A DNA stretch of 64,000 nucleotides, from the NCBI RefSeq assembly GCF_034653355.1, contig NZ_JAYEER010000004.1, positions 2,666,001 through 2,730,000 on the forward strand. The letters run 5' to 3'. The DNA comes from Nitrospirillum sp034653355 (GTDB taxonomy: Bacteria > Pseudomonadota > Alphaproteobacteria > Azospirillales > Azospirillaceae). Below the pieces are notes generated by a model. That model was given only the letters and a program-made list of their open reading frames with translations. It had not been told where the DNA came from and did no database searches. The translations under genes and the position numbers were made by a program. Positions 43,123-52,700 of this stretch are shown here, in pieces (position 1 is the first letter of the stretch; each line of letters begins with the position of its first letter).

Positions 43123-44625
43123 ATGTCGGTTCAGGCATCTCTGGATCAGCAGTGGGCGCGCATCAGCGGGCGCTTGAAGGACGAGGTGGGTGAAACCGCG
43201 TATCGCAGCTGGCTGAAGCCGTTGACCGTTGAGGATTTCATCGGCGGCCAGGTGCGCATCGTCGTGCCCACGCGCTTCATGCGCGACTGGATCCGCACCC
43301 ATTACGCCGACCGCATCCGCGCCCTGTGGACGGGGGAGAACCCCGGGGTCCACTCCGTGGAAATCGTCGTGGCGCCGCCGCGCAACGACGCCTCGCTTGG
43401 CGGCGCCCTGACCACGGCCCCCCGCAGCCCGGCCAACACCGCCGCCGCCGGGCCGCTGACGGAAAGCGGTATCGATCATCTGCCGACTTATGATGAGGTC
43501 GAGGCGGTCGCCTCCCTCAACGGCGCCCTGAACGGGACGGGCGAGACACCGGTCCTGCCCGCCTTCATCGCCGGCAGCAGCCTGGGCGAGGAACGCGACG
43601 AGGTCTCGGCCCTGCTGGACCCGCGCTTCACCTTCGAGAATTTCGTGGTGGGCAAGCCCAACGAACTGGCTTTCGCCGCCGCCCGCCGCGTGGCCGACGC
43701 CAACGCCGTCACCTTCAACCCGCTGTTCCTCTACGGCGGCGTGGGCCTGGGCAAGACCCACCTGATGCACGCCATCGCCTGGCACATCCGCAAGAAGGAC
43801 CCCGCCCGCCGGGTGATCTACCTGTCTGCGGAAAAGTTCATGTACCAGTTCATCCGCGCCCTTCGGTACAAGGACACCATGGCGTTCAAGGAGCAGTTCC
43901 GCTCCGTCGACGTGCTGATGATCGACGACGTGCAGTTCATCAGCGGTAAGGACAGCACCCAGGAAGAATTCTTCCACACCTTCAACGCCCTGGTGGACCA
44001 GAACCGCCAGGTCATCATCTCCGCCGACAAGAGCCCGTCCGACCTGGAAGGCATGGAGGAGCGCTTGCGCTCCCGCCTCGGCTGGGGCCTGGTGGCGGAC
44101 ATCCACCCCACGACCTATGAGCTGCGCTTAGGGATTCTGCAGTCCAAGGGCGAGCAGATGCGGGTGCAGATTCCGCAGAAGGTGCTGGAGTTCCTGGCCC
44201 ACAAGATCACGTCCAACGTGCGTGAGCTGGAAGGGGCGCTCAACCGCATCGTGGCGCATGCCGAGCTGGTGGGCAGGGCCATCACCCTGGAAAGCAGCCA
44301 GGAAGTGCTGCACGACCTGCTGCGCGCCAGCAACCGCCGGGTGACCATCGAGGAAATCCAGAAGAAGGTGGCGGAGCACTACAACATCCGCCTGGCGGAC
44401 ATGAGTTCCGCCCGCCGCGCGCGCGCCGTGGCCCGCCCCCGCCAGGTGGCGATGTACCTGTCCAAGCAGCTGACCGCCCGCTCCCTGCCCGAGATCGGCC
44501 GCAAGTTCGGCGACCGCGACCACACCACCGTGATGCATGCCGTGCGCAAGGTGGAAGAGCTGTGCGCCACCGACCCGACCTTCTCGGAAGACGTGGAACT
44601 GCTGCGGCGCATGCTGGAAGGGTGA
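43123..44625 (+). CDS. dnaA: Chromosomal replication initiator protein
   Basis: 500 residues from the ATG at 43123 (AGGAG upstream). Domain I (residues 1-~90) has WLKPLTVEDFIGGQVRIVVPTRFMRDWI. A linker of about 95 residues follows. The AAA+ domain III starts FTFENFVVGKPNELAFAAA, with Walker A GGVGLGKTHL, Walker B VLMIDDVQF and the sensor region RLGWGLVADI. Domain IV has the DnaA-box recognition signature GDRDHTTVMHAVRK. It opens the replication origin. Normally dnaN follows directly; here an AlkZ-like gene intervenes. Confidence 0.97.
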   Translation: MSVQASLDQQWARISGRLKDEVGETAYRSWLKPLTVEDFIGGQVRIVVPTRFMRDWIRTHYADRIRALWTGENPGVHSVEIVVAPPRNDASLGGALTTAPRSPANTAAAGPLTESGIDHLPTYDEVEAVASLNGALNGTGETPVLPAFIAGSSLGEERDEVSALLDPRFTFENFVVGKPNELAFAAARRVADANAVTFNPLFLYGGVGLGKTHLMHAIAWHIRKKDPARRVIYLSAEKFMYQFIRALRYKDTMAFKEQFRSVDVLMIDDVQFISGKDSTQEEFFHTFNALVDQNRQVIISADKSPSDLEGMEERLRSRLGWGLVADIHPTTYELRLGILQSKGEQMRVQIPQKVLEFLAHKITSNVRELEGALNRIVAHAELVGRAITLESSQEVLHDLLRASNRRVTIEEIQKKVAEHYNIRLADMSSARRARAVARPRQVAMYLSKQLTARSLPEIGRKFGDRDHTTVMHAVRKVEELCATDPTFSEDVELLRRMLEG

Positions 44626-44739
44626 GGGGTGGCTTGACGAAACAGTCAGCCACACCATTATCGTACCCGATCCGTTCCTCTGCCTGATCGGGCCGCCATC
44701 CTGACCAAATCCCCCCTGGCGATATCGCTGTCCCAAGCC

Positions 44740-45837
44740 TTGGCCTTTCGCCTGGACCGGCAGCACCTGCTGGCCCCGGCGCCCGACATGCTGGCGGCGG
44801 CCACCACCCTGCTGGGCGCCCAGGCCCAGGTGCATTCCGCCGCCGTCCTGCAGCTGCGGGCGCGCACCGCCGCCCTGGCCGATGCCGAGGTGGCCGAAGC
44901 GTTGTACGACAGCCGCCGGCTGGTCAAGCTGTGGGCCCAGCGCTCCACCCTGCACCTGGTGCCCACGGCCGACCTGGGCGACCTGTTGGCCCTGCGTCGG
45001 CTCAAGGAGCCGGAGTACCACGCCTGGTATGGTCGCGAGGGACTGCCGCCCGATCGGGTGGCGGTGCTGATCGACGCCGTGGTCCAGGCCCTGGCCGATG
45101 GGCCTCACAGCCGCCTGGACCTGTCCCGCCGCCTGGTGCCGCGACTGGGCGACTGGGCCCGGCCCTGGCTGGAACACAGCTGGGGCGGGGTGCTGAAGCT
45201 GGCCTGCGCGCTGGGCCATCTTTGCCATGGCCCCCTGCGCCCCGACGACAACGAGGCCGCCTTCGTGGGCCTGCCCGCCTGGCTGGGCGAAGCGCCCGTG
45301 GTGCCGGTGGACAGCGCGTCGGGCGTGGCCAACATCCTGCGCCGCTACCTGGCGGCCTTCGGCCCCGCCACGCCGTCGGACTTCCGCAAGTTCGCCGGCA
45401 TCTACGCCGGCCCCTGCCGCCAGGCCTTCCACGATTTGGCCGGTGAGCTTCTGGCGGTCGACCTGGACGGCCGTCCCGCCTACATCCTGGCGCGCGATGA
45501 GGCGGCGCTGCGCGGCGCCGAGATGCCCGCCAGCCACCTGGCGGTGCTGCCCCTGTTCGACCCTTGGCTGCTGGCCCATGCCGACACCGGCCAGGTGGTG
45601 GACGAGAGGCACCGCACCGCCGTCTACCGCCAGGCCGGCTGGATATCGGCCGTGGTGCTGCGCCAGGGCCGGGTGGCGGCGACCTGGACCCATCGCCGCC
45701 TGGCCGCCAAAGGCCAGCCGGTGTGGGAGGTGGAGCTGGCGCCGCTGGGCCGCCTCACCAAGGCGGAACGGCGGGTCGTCCTGGGCCGCCTGCGTCACCT
45801 TTCGGGCGGCCTGGACGTGCGCTACGCGGGCGGATGA
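44740..45837 (+). CDS. AlkZ-like DNA glycosylase / HTH_42 protein between dnaA and dnaN
   Basis: 365 residues from a TTG at 44740. The family N-terminus probably begins earlier, since the in-frame codons upstream read ISLSQALAFRLDRQHL; only CTG or ATA codons are available there, so the true start is uncertain. It has the same winged-helix plan as the gene at 5212: QAQ at Gln28/Gln30 in LLGAQAQVH, STLHLVPTADLGDLLALR, GPATPSDFRKFAGI, and a C-terminal VLPLFDPWLLAHADTGQVV block. It is a predicted glycosylase for crosslinked or bulky lesions. Its place inside the replication cluster suggests co-expression with dnaN. Confidence 0.8.
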   Translation: MAFRLDRQHLLAPAPDMLAAATTLLGAQAQVHSAAVLQLRARTAALADAEVAEALYDSRRLVKLWAQRSTLHLVPTADLGDLLALRRLKEPEYHAWYGREGLPPDRVAVLIDAVVQALADGPHSRLDLSRRLVPRLGDWARPWLEHSWGGVLKLACALGHLCHGPLRPDDNEAAFVGLPAWLGEAPVVPVDSASGVANILRRYLAAFGPATPSDFRKFAGIYAGPCRQAFHDLAGELLAVDLDGRPAYILARDEAALRGAEMPASHLAVLPLFDPWLLAHADTGQVVDERHRTAVYRQAGWISAVVLRQGRVAATWTHRRLAAKGQPVWEVELAPLGRLTKAERRVVLGRLRHLSGGLDVRYAGG

Positions 45838-46028
45838 TCCCCCTTTCGGACAGGCGGCGACTCGGCCTTCCGAATGCCTCTGGAATTGGTTGAAAACGCT
45901 GTCGCCGCGCGGGGCTTGTGCTATGGTGACCACCCCTTTTTCCAGGCCCTGTGGGGGGGCCTTGGGGGATTTAAGGCAAACAATCGCCGCGCCTCACAGG
46001 GGCGACGGGTCAGCACAAGCGGAACGGC

Positions 46029-47153
46029 ATGAAGATCACCATCGAACGCGCGGCTTTGCTCCGGTCTCTCGGTCATGTTCAGAGCGTGGTGGAGCGTCGG
46101 AACACCATTCCGATCCTGTCCAACGTCCTGCTGAAGGCGGAAAACGGTGAGCTGGCGCTGACCGCCACCGACATGGATCTGGAGATCGTGGAATCCGTGC
46201 CGGCCGATATCGCGCGCCCCGGTTCCGCCACGGCCCCCGCCCACACCCTGTACGACATCGCCCGCAAGCTGCCGGATGGCAGCCAGGTGGAACTGGACTT
46301 CACCGCCGACACGCTGACCCTGCGGTCCGGCCGGTCGCAGTTCCGCCTGGGCGCTCTGCCGGTGGAGGACTTCCCGGTCATGGCCGGTGGCGACACCGGC
46401 CACCGTTTCAGCCTGTCGGCCAGCGACCTGAAGATGCTGGTGGACCGCACCAAGTTCGCCATCTCCACCGAGGAGACGCGCTACTACCTGAACGGCATCT
46501 ACCTGCACGCCTCCAAGGCGAAGACGGGCGCGGCGGAGCTTCCCGTGCTGCGCGCCGTGGCCACCGACGGCCACCGCCTGGCCCGGGTGGAGATGCCCCT
46601 GCCGGACGGCGCCGGCGACATCCCCGGCGTCATCATCCCGCGCAAGACCGTGATCGAGGTGCGCAAGCTGCTGGACGAGGCGGCCGACCGTATCGAGGTG
46701 CAGCTGTCCGACACCAAGGTGCGCTTCGCCTTCGACAGCATCGTGCTGACCAGCAAGCTGATCGACGGCACCTTCCCGGATTATGAGCGCGTCATCCCCA
46801 CGGGCAACGACAAGGTGATGGAGGTCAACGCCGGCCAGTTCGCCGCCGCCGTCGATCGCGTCGCCACCATTTCCACGGAAAAGAGCCGGGCGGTGAAGCT
46901 CAGCCTGGACCGCGGCATCCTGACCCTGTCGGCCTCCAGCCCCGAGGCGGGTTCCGCGACGGAAGAGATCGAGGTCAGCTACGACAACACCGCGCTCGAG
47001 ATCGGCTTCAACAGCCGCTACCTGCTGGACATCACCCAGCAGATCGAGGGTGAGGGCGTGCGCTTCACCCTGGCCGACGCCGGCTCGCCCACCGTGGTGC
47101 GCGACGTGGCCGACGGTTCGGCCCTCTACGTCCTCATGCCGATGCGCGTTTGA
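46029..47153 (+). CDS. dnaN: DNA polymerase III beta sliding clamp
   Basis: 374 residues, the expected length. It has three repeated clamp domains, the typical start MKITIERAALLRSLGHVQSVVERRNTIPILSNVLL, and the hydrophobic-pocket end SPTVVRDVADGSALYVLMPMRV. A homodimeric ring that tethers the polymerase to DNA. It is followed within about 50 bases by recF. Confidence 0.97.
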   Translation: MKITIERAALLRSLGHVQSVVERRNTIPILSNVLLKAENGELALTATDMDLEIVESVPADIARPGSATAPAHTLYDIARKLPDGSQVELDFTADTLTLRSGRSQFRLGALPVEDFPVMAGGDTGHRFSLSASDLKMLVDRTKFAISTEETRYYLNGIYLHASKAKTGAAELPVLRAVATDGHRLARVEMPLPDGAGDIPGVIIPRKTVIEVRKLLDEAADRIEVQLSDTKVRFAFDSIVLTSKLIDGTFPDYERVIPTGNDKVMEVNAGQFAAAVDRVATISTEKSRAVKLSLDRGILTLSASSPEAGSATEEIEVSYDNTALEIGFNSRYLLDITQQIEGEGVRFTLADAGSPTVVRDVADGSALYVLMPMRV

Positions 47154-47205
47154 GGTCCTGGGGTCCCCGGGGCGGCGGTAGCGGTTGCTGGCCAATATGG
47201 GCGCC

Positions 47206-48443
47206 ATGTCCACAGAAGAGCCGCCCCTGACGGGGAAGCCGGAGGGCGCCCCTCTTGAGCATGGGGGGCGGCGCCCGCGCCATTCGCGGCGCTGGCCGTC
47301 ACGCGGCTGACCGTCACCCGCTTCCGTTCCTACGCCCAGGCCCGCCTGGTGCTGGACCGGCGGCCGGTGGCGCTGACGGGCCCCAACGGCGCGGGCAAGA
47401 CCAACCTGCTGGAGGCGGTCAGCTTCCTCGCCCCCGGCCGCGGCCTGCGCCGCGCCAAGCTGGGGGACGTGGAGCGCCTGCAGGCCCCGGGCGAGACCTG
47501 GGAGACGCCGGGCTGGGCCGTGGCGGCGGAGGTGGAAACGCCCCTGGGCACGGTGGAGATCGGCACCGGCCGCGACCCCAACGGCGCCCCGGGCAGCGAG
47601 CGCCGCGTGGTGCACATCGACGGCCGCCCGGCCAAAAGCCAGATGGCGCTGGCCCAGTATGTTTCCTGCGTCTGGCTGACGCCGCAGATGGACCGCCTGT
47701 TCGTGGAGGGGGCGGCCGGCCGCCGTCGCTTCCTGGACCGGCTGGTGTTCGGATTCGATCCCGAGCATGCCGGCCGGCTCAGCCGGTTCGAACAGGCCAT
47801 GCGCGAGCGTATCCGCCTGCTGCGCGAGGGGGGCGACTCCTCGTGGCTGACGGTGCTGGAGGACCAGATGGCCACCAGCGGCATCGCCGTGGCCGCCGCC
47901 CGCCGCGACGTGACGGCCCGCCTGGCCGCCGCCTGCCGGCGGGGCGTGGGGCCCTTCCCGGCGCCCGGCCTGGCGCTGACCGGAACCCTGGACGGCTGGC
48001 TGGCCGACCGGCCGGCGCTGGAGGCGGAGGACACGCTGCGCCGGGCCCTGGCGGAGGCGCGGCGCATCGACGCGCATGCCGGCACCACTACGGTCGGGCC
48101 GCACCGCAGCGACCTGGCCGTGACCTACCTGGCCAAGGGCATGCCGGCGGATTTGGGCTCGACGGGGGAGCAGAAGGCCCTGCTGATCGCCATCGTGCTG
48201 GCCAACGCCCGGCTGATGGCGGCGGACGGCGGCGCGCCGCCCCTGCTGCTGCTGGACGAGGTGGCGGCCCACCTGGACGCCGGGCGCCGCACGGCCCTGT
48301 TCCAGGAGGTGCTGGCCACCGGGTCCCAGGCCTGGATGACGGGCACGGACGCCGCCATCTTCGCCGAACTGGGCACCGCCGCCAACCACGTCCGGGTAGT
48401 CCCGGACGAAACCGGCGGCGGCGTGGTGGTGGGCGCCGGATAG
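47206..48443 (+). pseudogene. recF: DNA replication/repair protein RecF, frameshifted near the N-terminus (G6 run)
   Basis: The body is intact: RecF start block TRLTVTRFRSYAQARLVLDRRPVALTGPNGAGKTNLLEA (Walker A), the signature GSTGEQKALLIAI, and Walker B LLLLDEVAAHLD. However, the first strand TRLTVTRFRSY is preceded in frame by a stop (47256-47258) with no ATG, GTG or TTG before 47349, which would cut into the fold. Starts at 47206 (MSTEEPPLTGKPEGAPLEHGG) or 47197 are in another frame and join perfectly if the run 47263-47268 has seven G instead of six, giving 412 residues. recF is rarely lost, so a sequencing error is likely. It loads RecA at gaps. Confidence 0.85.
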
Positions 48444-48544
48444 GCCCCTGGCGCTTTAGAGAGTCTGCGGAATGGGGGACAGCGATCCCCCTTGGTAATG
48501 ACGGTTTTGCCCCTAGGCGACGCGATATCTGGTAGAGTGTATCC

Positions 48545-51067
48545 ATGGCACAAGAAGCTCTGACGACCCCCAACTCCGCCGCCGACGATTACGGCGCCAG
48601 CTCCATCAAAGTGCTGAAGGGCCTTGATGCGGTGCGCAAGCGTCCCGGCATGTACATCGGCGACACCGACGATGGTTCCGGCCTGCACCACATGGTGTAC
48701 GAGGTCGTGGACAACGCCATCGACGAGGCGCTGGCCGGTTATTGCACGCGGGTGGACGTCATCCTGAATCCGGACGGCTCCTGCACCGTGCGCGACGATG
48801 GCCGCGGCATCCCCGTGGACATCCATGCGGAGGAAGGCGTGTCGGCGGCCGAGGTCATCATGACCCAGCTGCACGCCGGCGGTAAGTTCGACCAGAACAG
48901 CTACAAGGTCTCCGGCGGCCTGCACGGTGTGGGCGTGTCCGTGGTCAACGCCCTGTCGGAAATCCTGGATCTGCGCATCTGGCGCCAGGGCCGGGTGTGG
49001 GAGATGCGCTTCGCCCATGGCGAGGCCCAGGCGCCGCTGGCCAACACCGGCGTCGCCCCGCTGAAGGCGGACGGCCGTCCCCTGTCCGGCACGGAGGTGA
49101 CCTTCCTGCCGTCCAAGGCCACCTTCACCAAGACCGAATTCGACTACCAGACGCTGGAACACCGCCTGCGGGAACTAGCCTTCCTGAACTCCGGCGTCAC
49201 CCTGTTCCTGACCGACGCGCGAGGCGTGGAGCCCAAGTCGTGCGAGCTGCATTACGAGGGCGGGCTGGAGGCCTTCGTGCAGTGGCTGGACCGGTCCAAG
49301 ACACCGCTGCACAAGCCGGGCATCGCGCTGCGCGCCGAGCGCCAGAGCGACCTGGGCGGCACCATCGGCGTGGAAGTGGCGCTGCAGTGGAACGACAGCT
49401 ATCACGAGAGCACGCTGTGCTTCACCAACAACATCCCGCAGCGTGACGGCGGCACCCACCTGGCCGGCTTCCGCGCGGCGCTCACCCGCACGCTGAACAA
49501 CTATGCCAACGAGAGCGGCATCGCGAAGAAGGAGAAGGTGAACCTCTCCGGCGATGACATGCGCGAGGGCTTGACCTGCGTGCTGTCGGTGAAGGTGCCC
49601 GACCCCAAGTTCTCCAGCCAGACCAAGGACAAGCTGGTCTCCTCCGAAGTCCGCCCGGTGGTGGAGGCGGTGGTGGCCGACGCCCTGGCGACCTGGCTGG
49701 AAGAGCATCCGGGCGACGCCAAGCGCATCATCGGCAAGGTGGTCGAGGCCGCCGCCGCGCGCGAGGCCGCGCGCAAGGCGCGCGAACTGACGCGGCGCAA
49801 GGGCGCCTTGGATATGGCCTCGCTGCCCGGTAAGCTGGCGGACTGCCAGGAACGGGACCCGGCGCTCAGCGAACTGTTCCTGGTCGAGGGTGACTCGGCC
49901 GGCGGCTCCGCCAAGCAGGGCCGCTCGCGGCAGTTCCAGGCTATCCTGCCCCTGCGCGGCAAGATCCTGAACGTGGAGCGCGCGCGCTTCGACAAGATGC
50001 TGTCCTCGGCCGAGATCGGCACCCTGATCGCCGCGCTGGGCACCGGTATCGGGCGTGAGGAGTTCAACGCGGAAAAGGCGCGCTATCACAAGGTCATCAT
50101 CATGACCGACGCCGACGTGGACGGCGCGCACATCCGCACCCTGCTGCTGACCTTCTTCTATCGCCAGATGCCCGAGCTGATCGAGCGCGGCTACCTCTAC
50201 ATCGCTCAGCCGCCGCTGTACCGCGTGAAGCGCGGCACGGCCAAGGAACGCTATCTGAAGGACGACCGGGCGCTGGACGATTACCTGATCGGCCAGGGGC
50301 TGGAGGACGTGACCCTCAGGGCCGCGGAGGGCAGCGAGCGCCTGGGTGGGGAGCTGCGCGACGTGGTGGAGCAGGCCCGCGCCGCCCGCCATCAGCTGCA
50401 GGCCCTGACCCGCAAGGTGGGCAACGCCTCGGTGGTGGAACAGGCGGCCGTGGCCGGCGCCCTGTCCATGACCCTGCTGACCGACGACGCGCGCGCCGAT
50501 GAACTGGCCCGCGTGGTGGCGGACCGCGTGAACCGGATCGAGGCCCAGGCCGCGCAGGCGGCCGGCAATGCCGGCGAGGGCGCCACCGTGGGCGTGGGCG
50601 CCTGGCAGGGTGAGCGCGCGCGCGAGGGCGGCCTGATGCTGTTCCGCACCAGCCGCGGCGTCACCCACCGTCACATCCTGGACGCCGACGTGCTGAAGAG
50701 TGTGGAGGCGCGGCGCCTGGACGCCATGGCCGACTTCCTGAAGACGGTCTTCACCGACGCCGCCACCCTGACCTACCGCGGCCGCGCCACCCGCACCATC
50801 GTCGGCCCCACCGGCCTGATGGACGCGGTGCTGGAACAGGGCCGCCAGGGCCTGGCCATCCAGCGCTACAAGGGCCTGGGCGAGATGAACCCGGACCAGC
50901 TGTGGGAAACCACGCTGGACCCCAAGATCCGCTCGCTGCTGCAGGTCAAGGTCACCCACGTGGACGAGGCGGAAGAGGTGTTCTCCACCCTCATGGGCGA
51001 CATCGTCGAACCCCGCCGCGACTTCATCCAGGAAAACGCGCTGAAGGTGGCGAACCTGGACGTGTGA
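48545..51067 (+). CDS. gyrB: DNA gyrase subunit B
   Basis: 840 residues. GHKL ATPase: DNAIDEAL, DDGRGIPVDIH, GGLHGVGVSVVNALS. Transducer with QTKDKL. TOPRIM: EGDSAGGSAKQGR and DADVDGAHIRTLLLTFF. The C-terminal QRYKGLGEMNPDQLWETTLDP is diagnostic for GyrB. With GyrA it introduces negative supercoils. A hairpin with insertion-sequence-like repeats and then an intrinsic terminator follow; this is the end of the conserved replication cluster. Confidence 0.97.
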   Translation: MAQEALTTPNSAADDYGASSIKVLKGLDAVRKRPGMYIGDTDDGSGLHHMVYEVVDNAIDEALAGYCTRVDVILNPDGSCTVRDDGRGIPVDIHAEEGVSAAEVIMTQLHAGGKFDQNSYKVSGGLHGVGVSVVNALSEILDLRIWRQGRVWEMRFAHGEAQAPLANTGVAPLKADGRPLSGTEVTFLPSKATFTKTEFDYQTLEHRLRELAFLNSGVTLFLTDARGVEPKSCELHYEGGLEAFVQWLDRSKTPLHKPGIALRAERQSDLGGTIGVEVALQWNDSYHESTLCFTNNIPQRDGGTHLAGFRAALTRTLNNYANESGIAKKEKVNLSGDDMREGLTCVLSVKVPDPKFSSQTKDKLVSSEVRPVVEAVVADALATWLEEHPGDAKRIIGKVVEAAAAREAARKARELTRRKGALDMASLPGKLADCQERDPALSELFLVEGDSAGGSAKQGRSRQFQAILPLRGKILNVERARFDKMLSSAEIGTLIAALGTGIGREEFNAEKARYHKVIIMTDADVDGAHIRTLLLTFFYRQMPELIERGYLYIAQPPLYRVKRGTAKERYLKDDRALDDYLIGQGLEDVTLRAAEGSERLGGELRDVVEQARAARHQLQALTRKVGNASVVEQAAVAGALSMTLLTDDARADELARVVADRVNRIEAQAAQAAGNAGEGATVGVGAWQGERAREGGLMLFRTSRGVTHRHILDADVLKSVEARRLDAMADFLKTVFTDAATLTYRGRATRTIVGPTGLMDAVLEQGRQGLAIQRYKGLGEMNPDQLWETTLDPKIRSLLQVKVTHVDEAEEVFSTLMGDIVEPRRDFIQENALKVANLDV

Positions 51068-51088
51068 TCCAGTAGCCTTGTTGTGAGC

Positions 51089-51157
51089 TGACCCATAAAA
51101 CGAGAATCTTTGACCCATAGCGTGAGAATTGGCGGTTTTTCTCACGACTATGGGTCA
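51089..51157. mobile_element. Possible insertion-sequence ends / MITE-like relic after gyrB
   Basis: TGACCCATA-N4-GAGAAT occurs twice in direct orientation (51089-51107 and 51111-51129, period 22) and once inverted (TTCTCACGACTATGGGTCA, 51139-51157). Copies 2 and 3 form a 17-pair hairpin with one bulge. Paired direct repeats facing an inverted copy resemble the multiple terminal repeats of IS21-type elements with the interior lost. No transposase is present. Confidence 0.45.
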
Positions 51158-51180
51158 GTTCGCATCGGGAACCCCTGACC

Positions 51181-51214
51181 CCCCATCTCCCAGAGCCTGG
51201 GAGATGGGGCTTTT
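51181..51214 (+). terminator. Intrinsic terminator downstream of gyrB
   Basis: CCCCATCTCCCAG (51181-51193) pairs perfectly with CTGGGAGATGGGG (51197-51209), loop AGC, followed by CTTTT. A 13-pair stem with T tract on the plus strand. Confidence 0.88.
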
Positions 51215-51227
51215 CAGGCGTTCGGGG

Positions 51228-52343
51228 TCAAAAGGCTTCCCGCCCCTCGGCAATGTTCAGTAGCTGGGAGAACACAAACGTGGCCGGTGCACGTCCTGCC
51301 GCCGGTACCAGTGCGCGCAACAGGCCATTGTCGCGTAGATCGCGAATGATCTTTCTGGCCGTCGGCGGTGGAATTTGGGCTGATGCAATGAAATCCGGCG
51401 TCTGGAATATGGGCCGCTGGAAAATCCAGTCGAGAGCCCGCACCGCATATTGCGAATGGGTGATCTCCACCACCCATTCGCGCTTTTCCTGATGCAGGGC
51501 CAGGATCGCCTGGGCTTTCCGGGTGTTGCCTTCGGCCTGGGCGATGATGCCGCGCAAGAAGAAAGCCACCCAGCCACTCCAGTCGCCGTCACGCGAGACG
51601 GCGAGCATCCGGCCGTAATATTCATCGCGGTTGGCTTCGAGATATTCTGAGAGATAGAAATTGGGCCGCGACAGCAGCCCATGAGCATAGAGGAACAGGG
51701 GGATGAGGAGGCGGCCTATGCGCCCGTTGCCGTCGAGAAACGGATGGATCGACTCAAACTCGGCATGAACAATGGCCAGCTGTACAAGTCGATCCGGCGC
51801 ATCGGCGTGAATATAGGTCTCCCACGCTGACATGGCCCCCTCGATCTTGTCAGCACTTGGTGGGACGAACCGCGCCTGCTCAATGGTGCAGCCCTCTGGG
51901 CCTATCCAGTTGGGAATGCGGCGGTATTCGCCGGGATCCTTGTGGCGCCCACGGACGCCATCCATCAACACGCGATGCGTGGCCTTGATGAGCCGTTGCG
52001 ACAGCGGAAGTCGAGACATCAGGCTCGCCGCTTCACGCAGGGCGGCACGGTAGTTCAGAACTTCGCGTGCGTCCGCCTTCTTGGGGGTGCTTTCATCGAA
52101 CAGATGGCCCTGCGCCTCAAATTCCAGCACCTCGCCCAGCGTCACCTGCGTCCCTTCAATCTTGCTTGAGAGAACAGCTTCGCGGGCCGTCAGCGGGGAC
52201 AGCAGGACGTCGGGGTTGGGAATGCCGGAGAGCACGCCCTCATACCGCGCGATCGCGGCATTGGCGGGACCAACCAGCGGGAATAAAGTTTGGAGATCAA
52301 GCTCCGCAGGTGGAAACCGTCCTTCGTGGTAGGCAACAGGCAA
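51228..52343 (-). CDS. Fic-domain protein (class II), probable AMP transferase
   Basis: 371 residues from a TTG at 52343; no ATG or GTG exists in frame upstream before a stop. The Fic core HPFLDGNGRIGR (200-211) is complete. The inhibitory helix motif SSKIEG (59-64, pattern S/TxxxEG) lies N-terminal, making it class II and self-inhibited. The Fic/DOC N-terminal block (FPLVGPANAAIARYEGVL) and a C-terminal winged helix (PPTARKIIRDLRDNGLL) complete a layout common in stand-alone, possibly DNA-binding Fic proteins. Composition is less G+C-rich than its neighbours and it lies between possible IS ends and operator-like repeats, suggesting horizontal acquisition. Confidence 0.9.
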   Translation of the reverse strand: MPVAYHEGRFPPAELDLQTLFPLVGPANAAIARYEGVLSGIPNPDVLLSPLTAREAVLSSKIEGTQVTLGEVLEFEAQGHLFDESTPKKADAREVLNYRAALREAASLMSRLPLSQRLIKATHRVLMDGVRGRHKDPGEYRRIPNWIGPEGCTIEQARFVPPSADKIEGAMSAWETYIHADAPDRLVQLAIVHAEFESIHPFLDGNGRIGRLLIPLFLYAHGLLSRPNFYLSEYLEANRDEYYGRMLAVSRDGDWSGWVAFFLRGIIAQAEGNTRKAQAILALHQEKREWVVEITHSQYAVRALDWIFQRPIFQTPDFIASAQIPPPTARKIIRDLRDNGLLRALVPAAGRAPATFVFSQLLNIAEGREAF

Positions 52344-52396
52344 TGGCGTCTCCGTCAGGCCATCATGGGTGAGCGGGCGTGAGCCACAGGCCGTCC

Positions 52397-52491
52397 TTGA
52401 TGATCGTCTGCCGAAAGCTACACCATTTGATGATCGTGAAATAGGGTTTCACCTACATCAAACCGCCTTGTTGTTATTGGACGATCATCAA
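52397..52491. promoter_or_regulatory. Triple TTGATGATCGT motif upstream of the Fic gene
   Basis: The 11-base motif occurs at 52397-52407 and 52427-52437 in direct orientation (30 bases apart, about three helical turns) and inverted at 52481-52491. The latter two agree over 13 bases (ATTTGATGATCGT). Same-face spacing upstream of the Fic start points to a regulator binding array; the Fic protein's own winged helix is a possible binder. Confidence 0.5.
52436..52452. promoter_or_regulatory. Perfect palindrome in the Fic promoter region
   Basis: GTGAAA-TAGGG-TTTCAC, 6-5-6 with perfect arms, overlaps the second TTGATGATCGT copy by two bases. A likely second operator or part of a composite site. 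Confidence 0.4.
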
Positions 52492-52700
52492 ATCCGCAGT
52501 CGGCGCGCCACCGATCGTGTGCGTGCGTCGATGGAGGAGCGACGACCCGAGGGTCGCCCCGCCTCCGGCAGGTCAAGGGCCGGCGCCCTTGACGCTCCCA
52601 TTCCTTGGTATCTGGAGCGGCCGCGAGAGCGATGCAAGCGTTCGGTTCCGACCCGATCCTCATGAGTCAGTCCATAGATGTCTTCTTAATAGTGCAAAGT

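Noticed and set aside
42674..43177. A 167-residue plus-strand frame overlapping the dnaA start
   Set aside because: Gly/Arg-rich non-protein-like sequence in the dnaA leader; dnaA has its own clear start at 43123.
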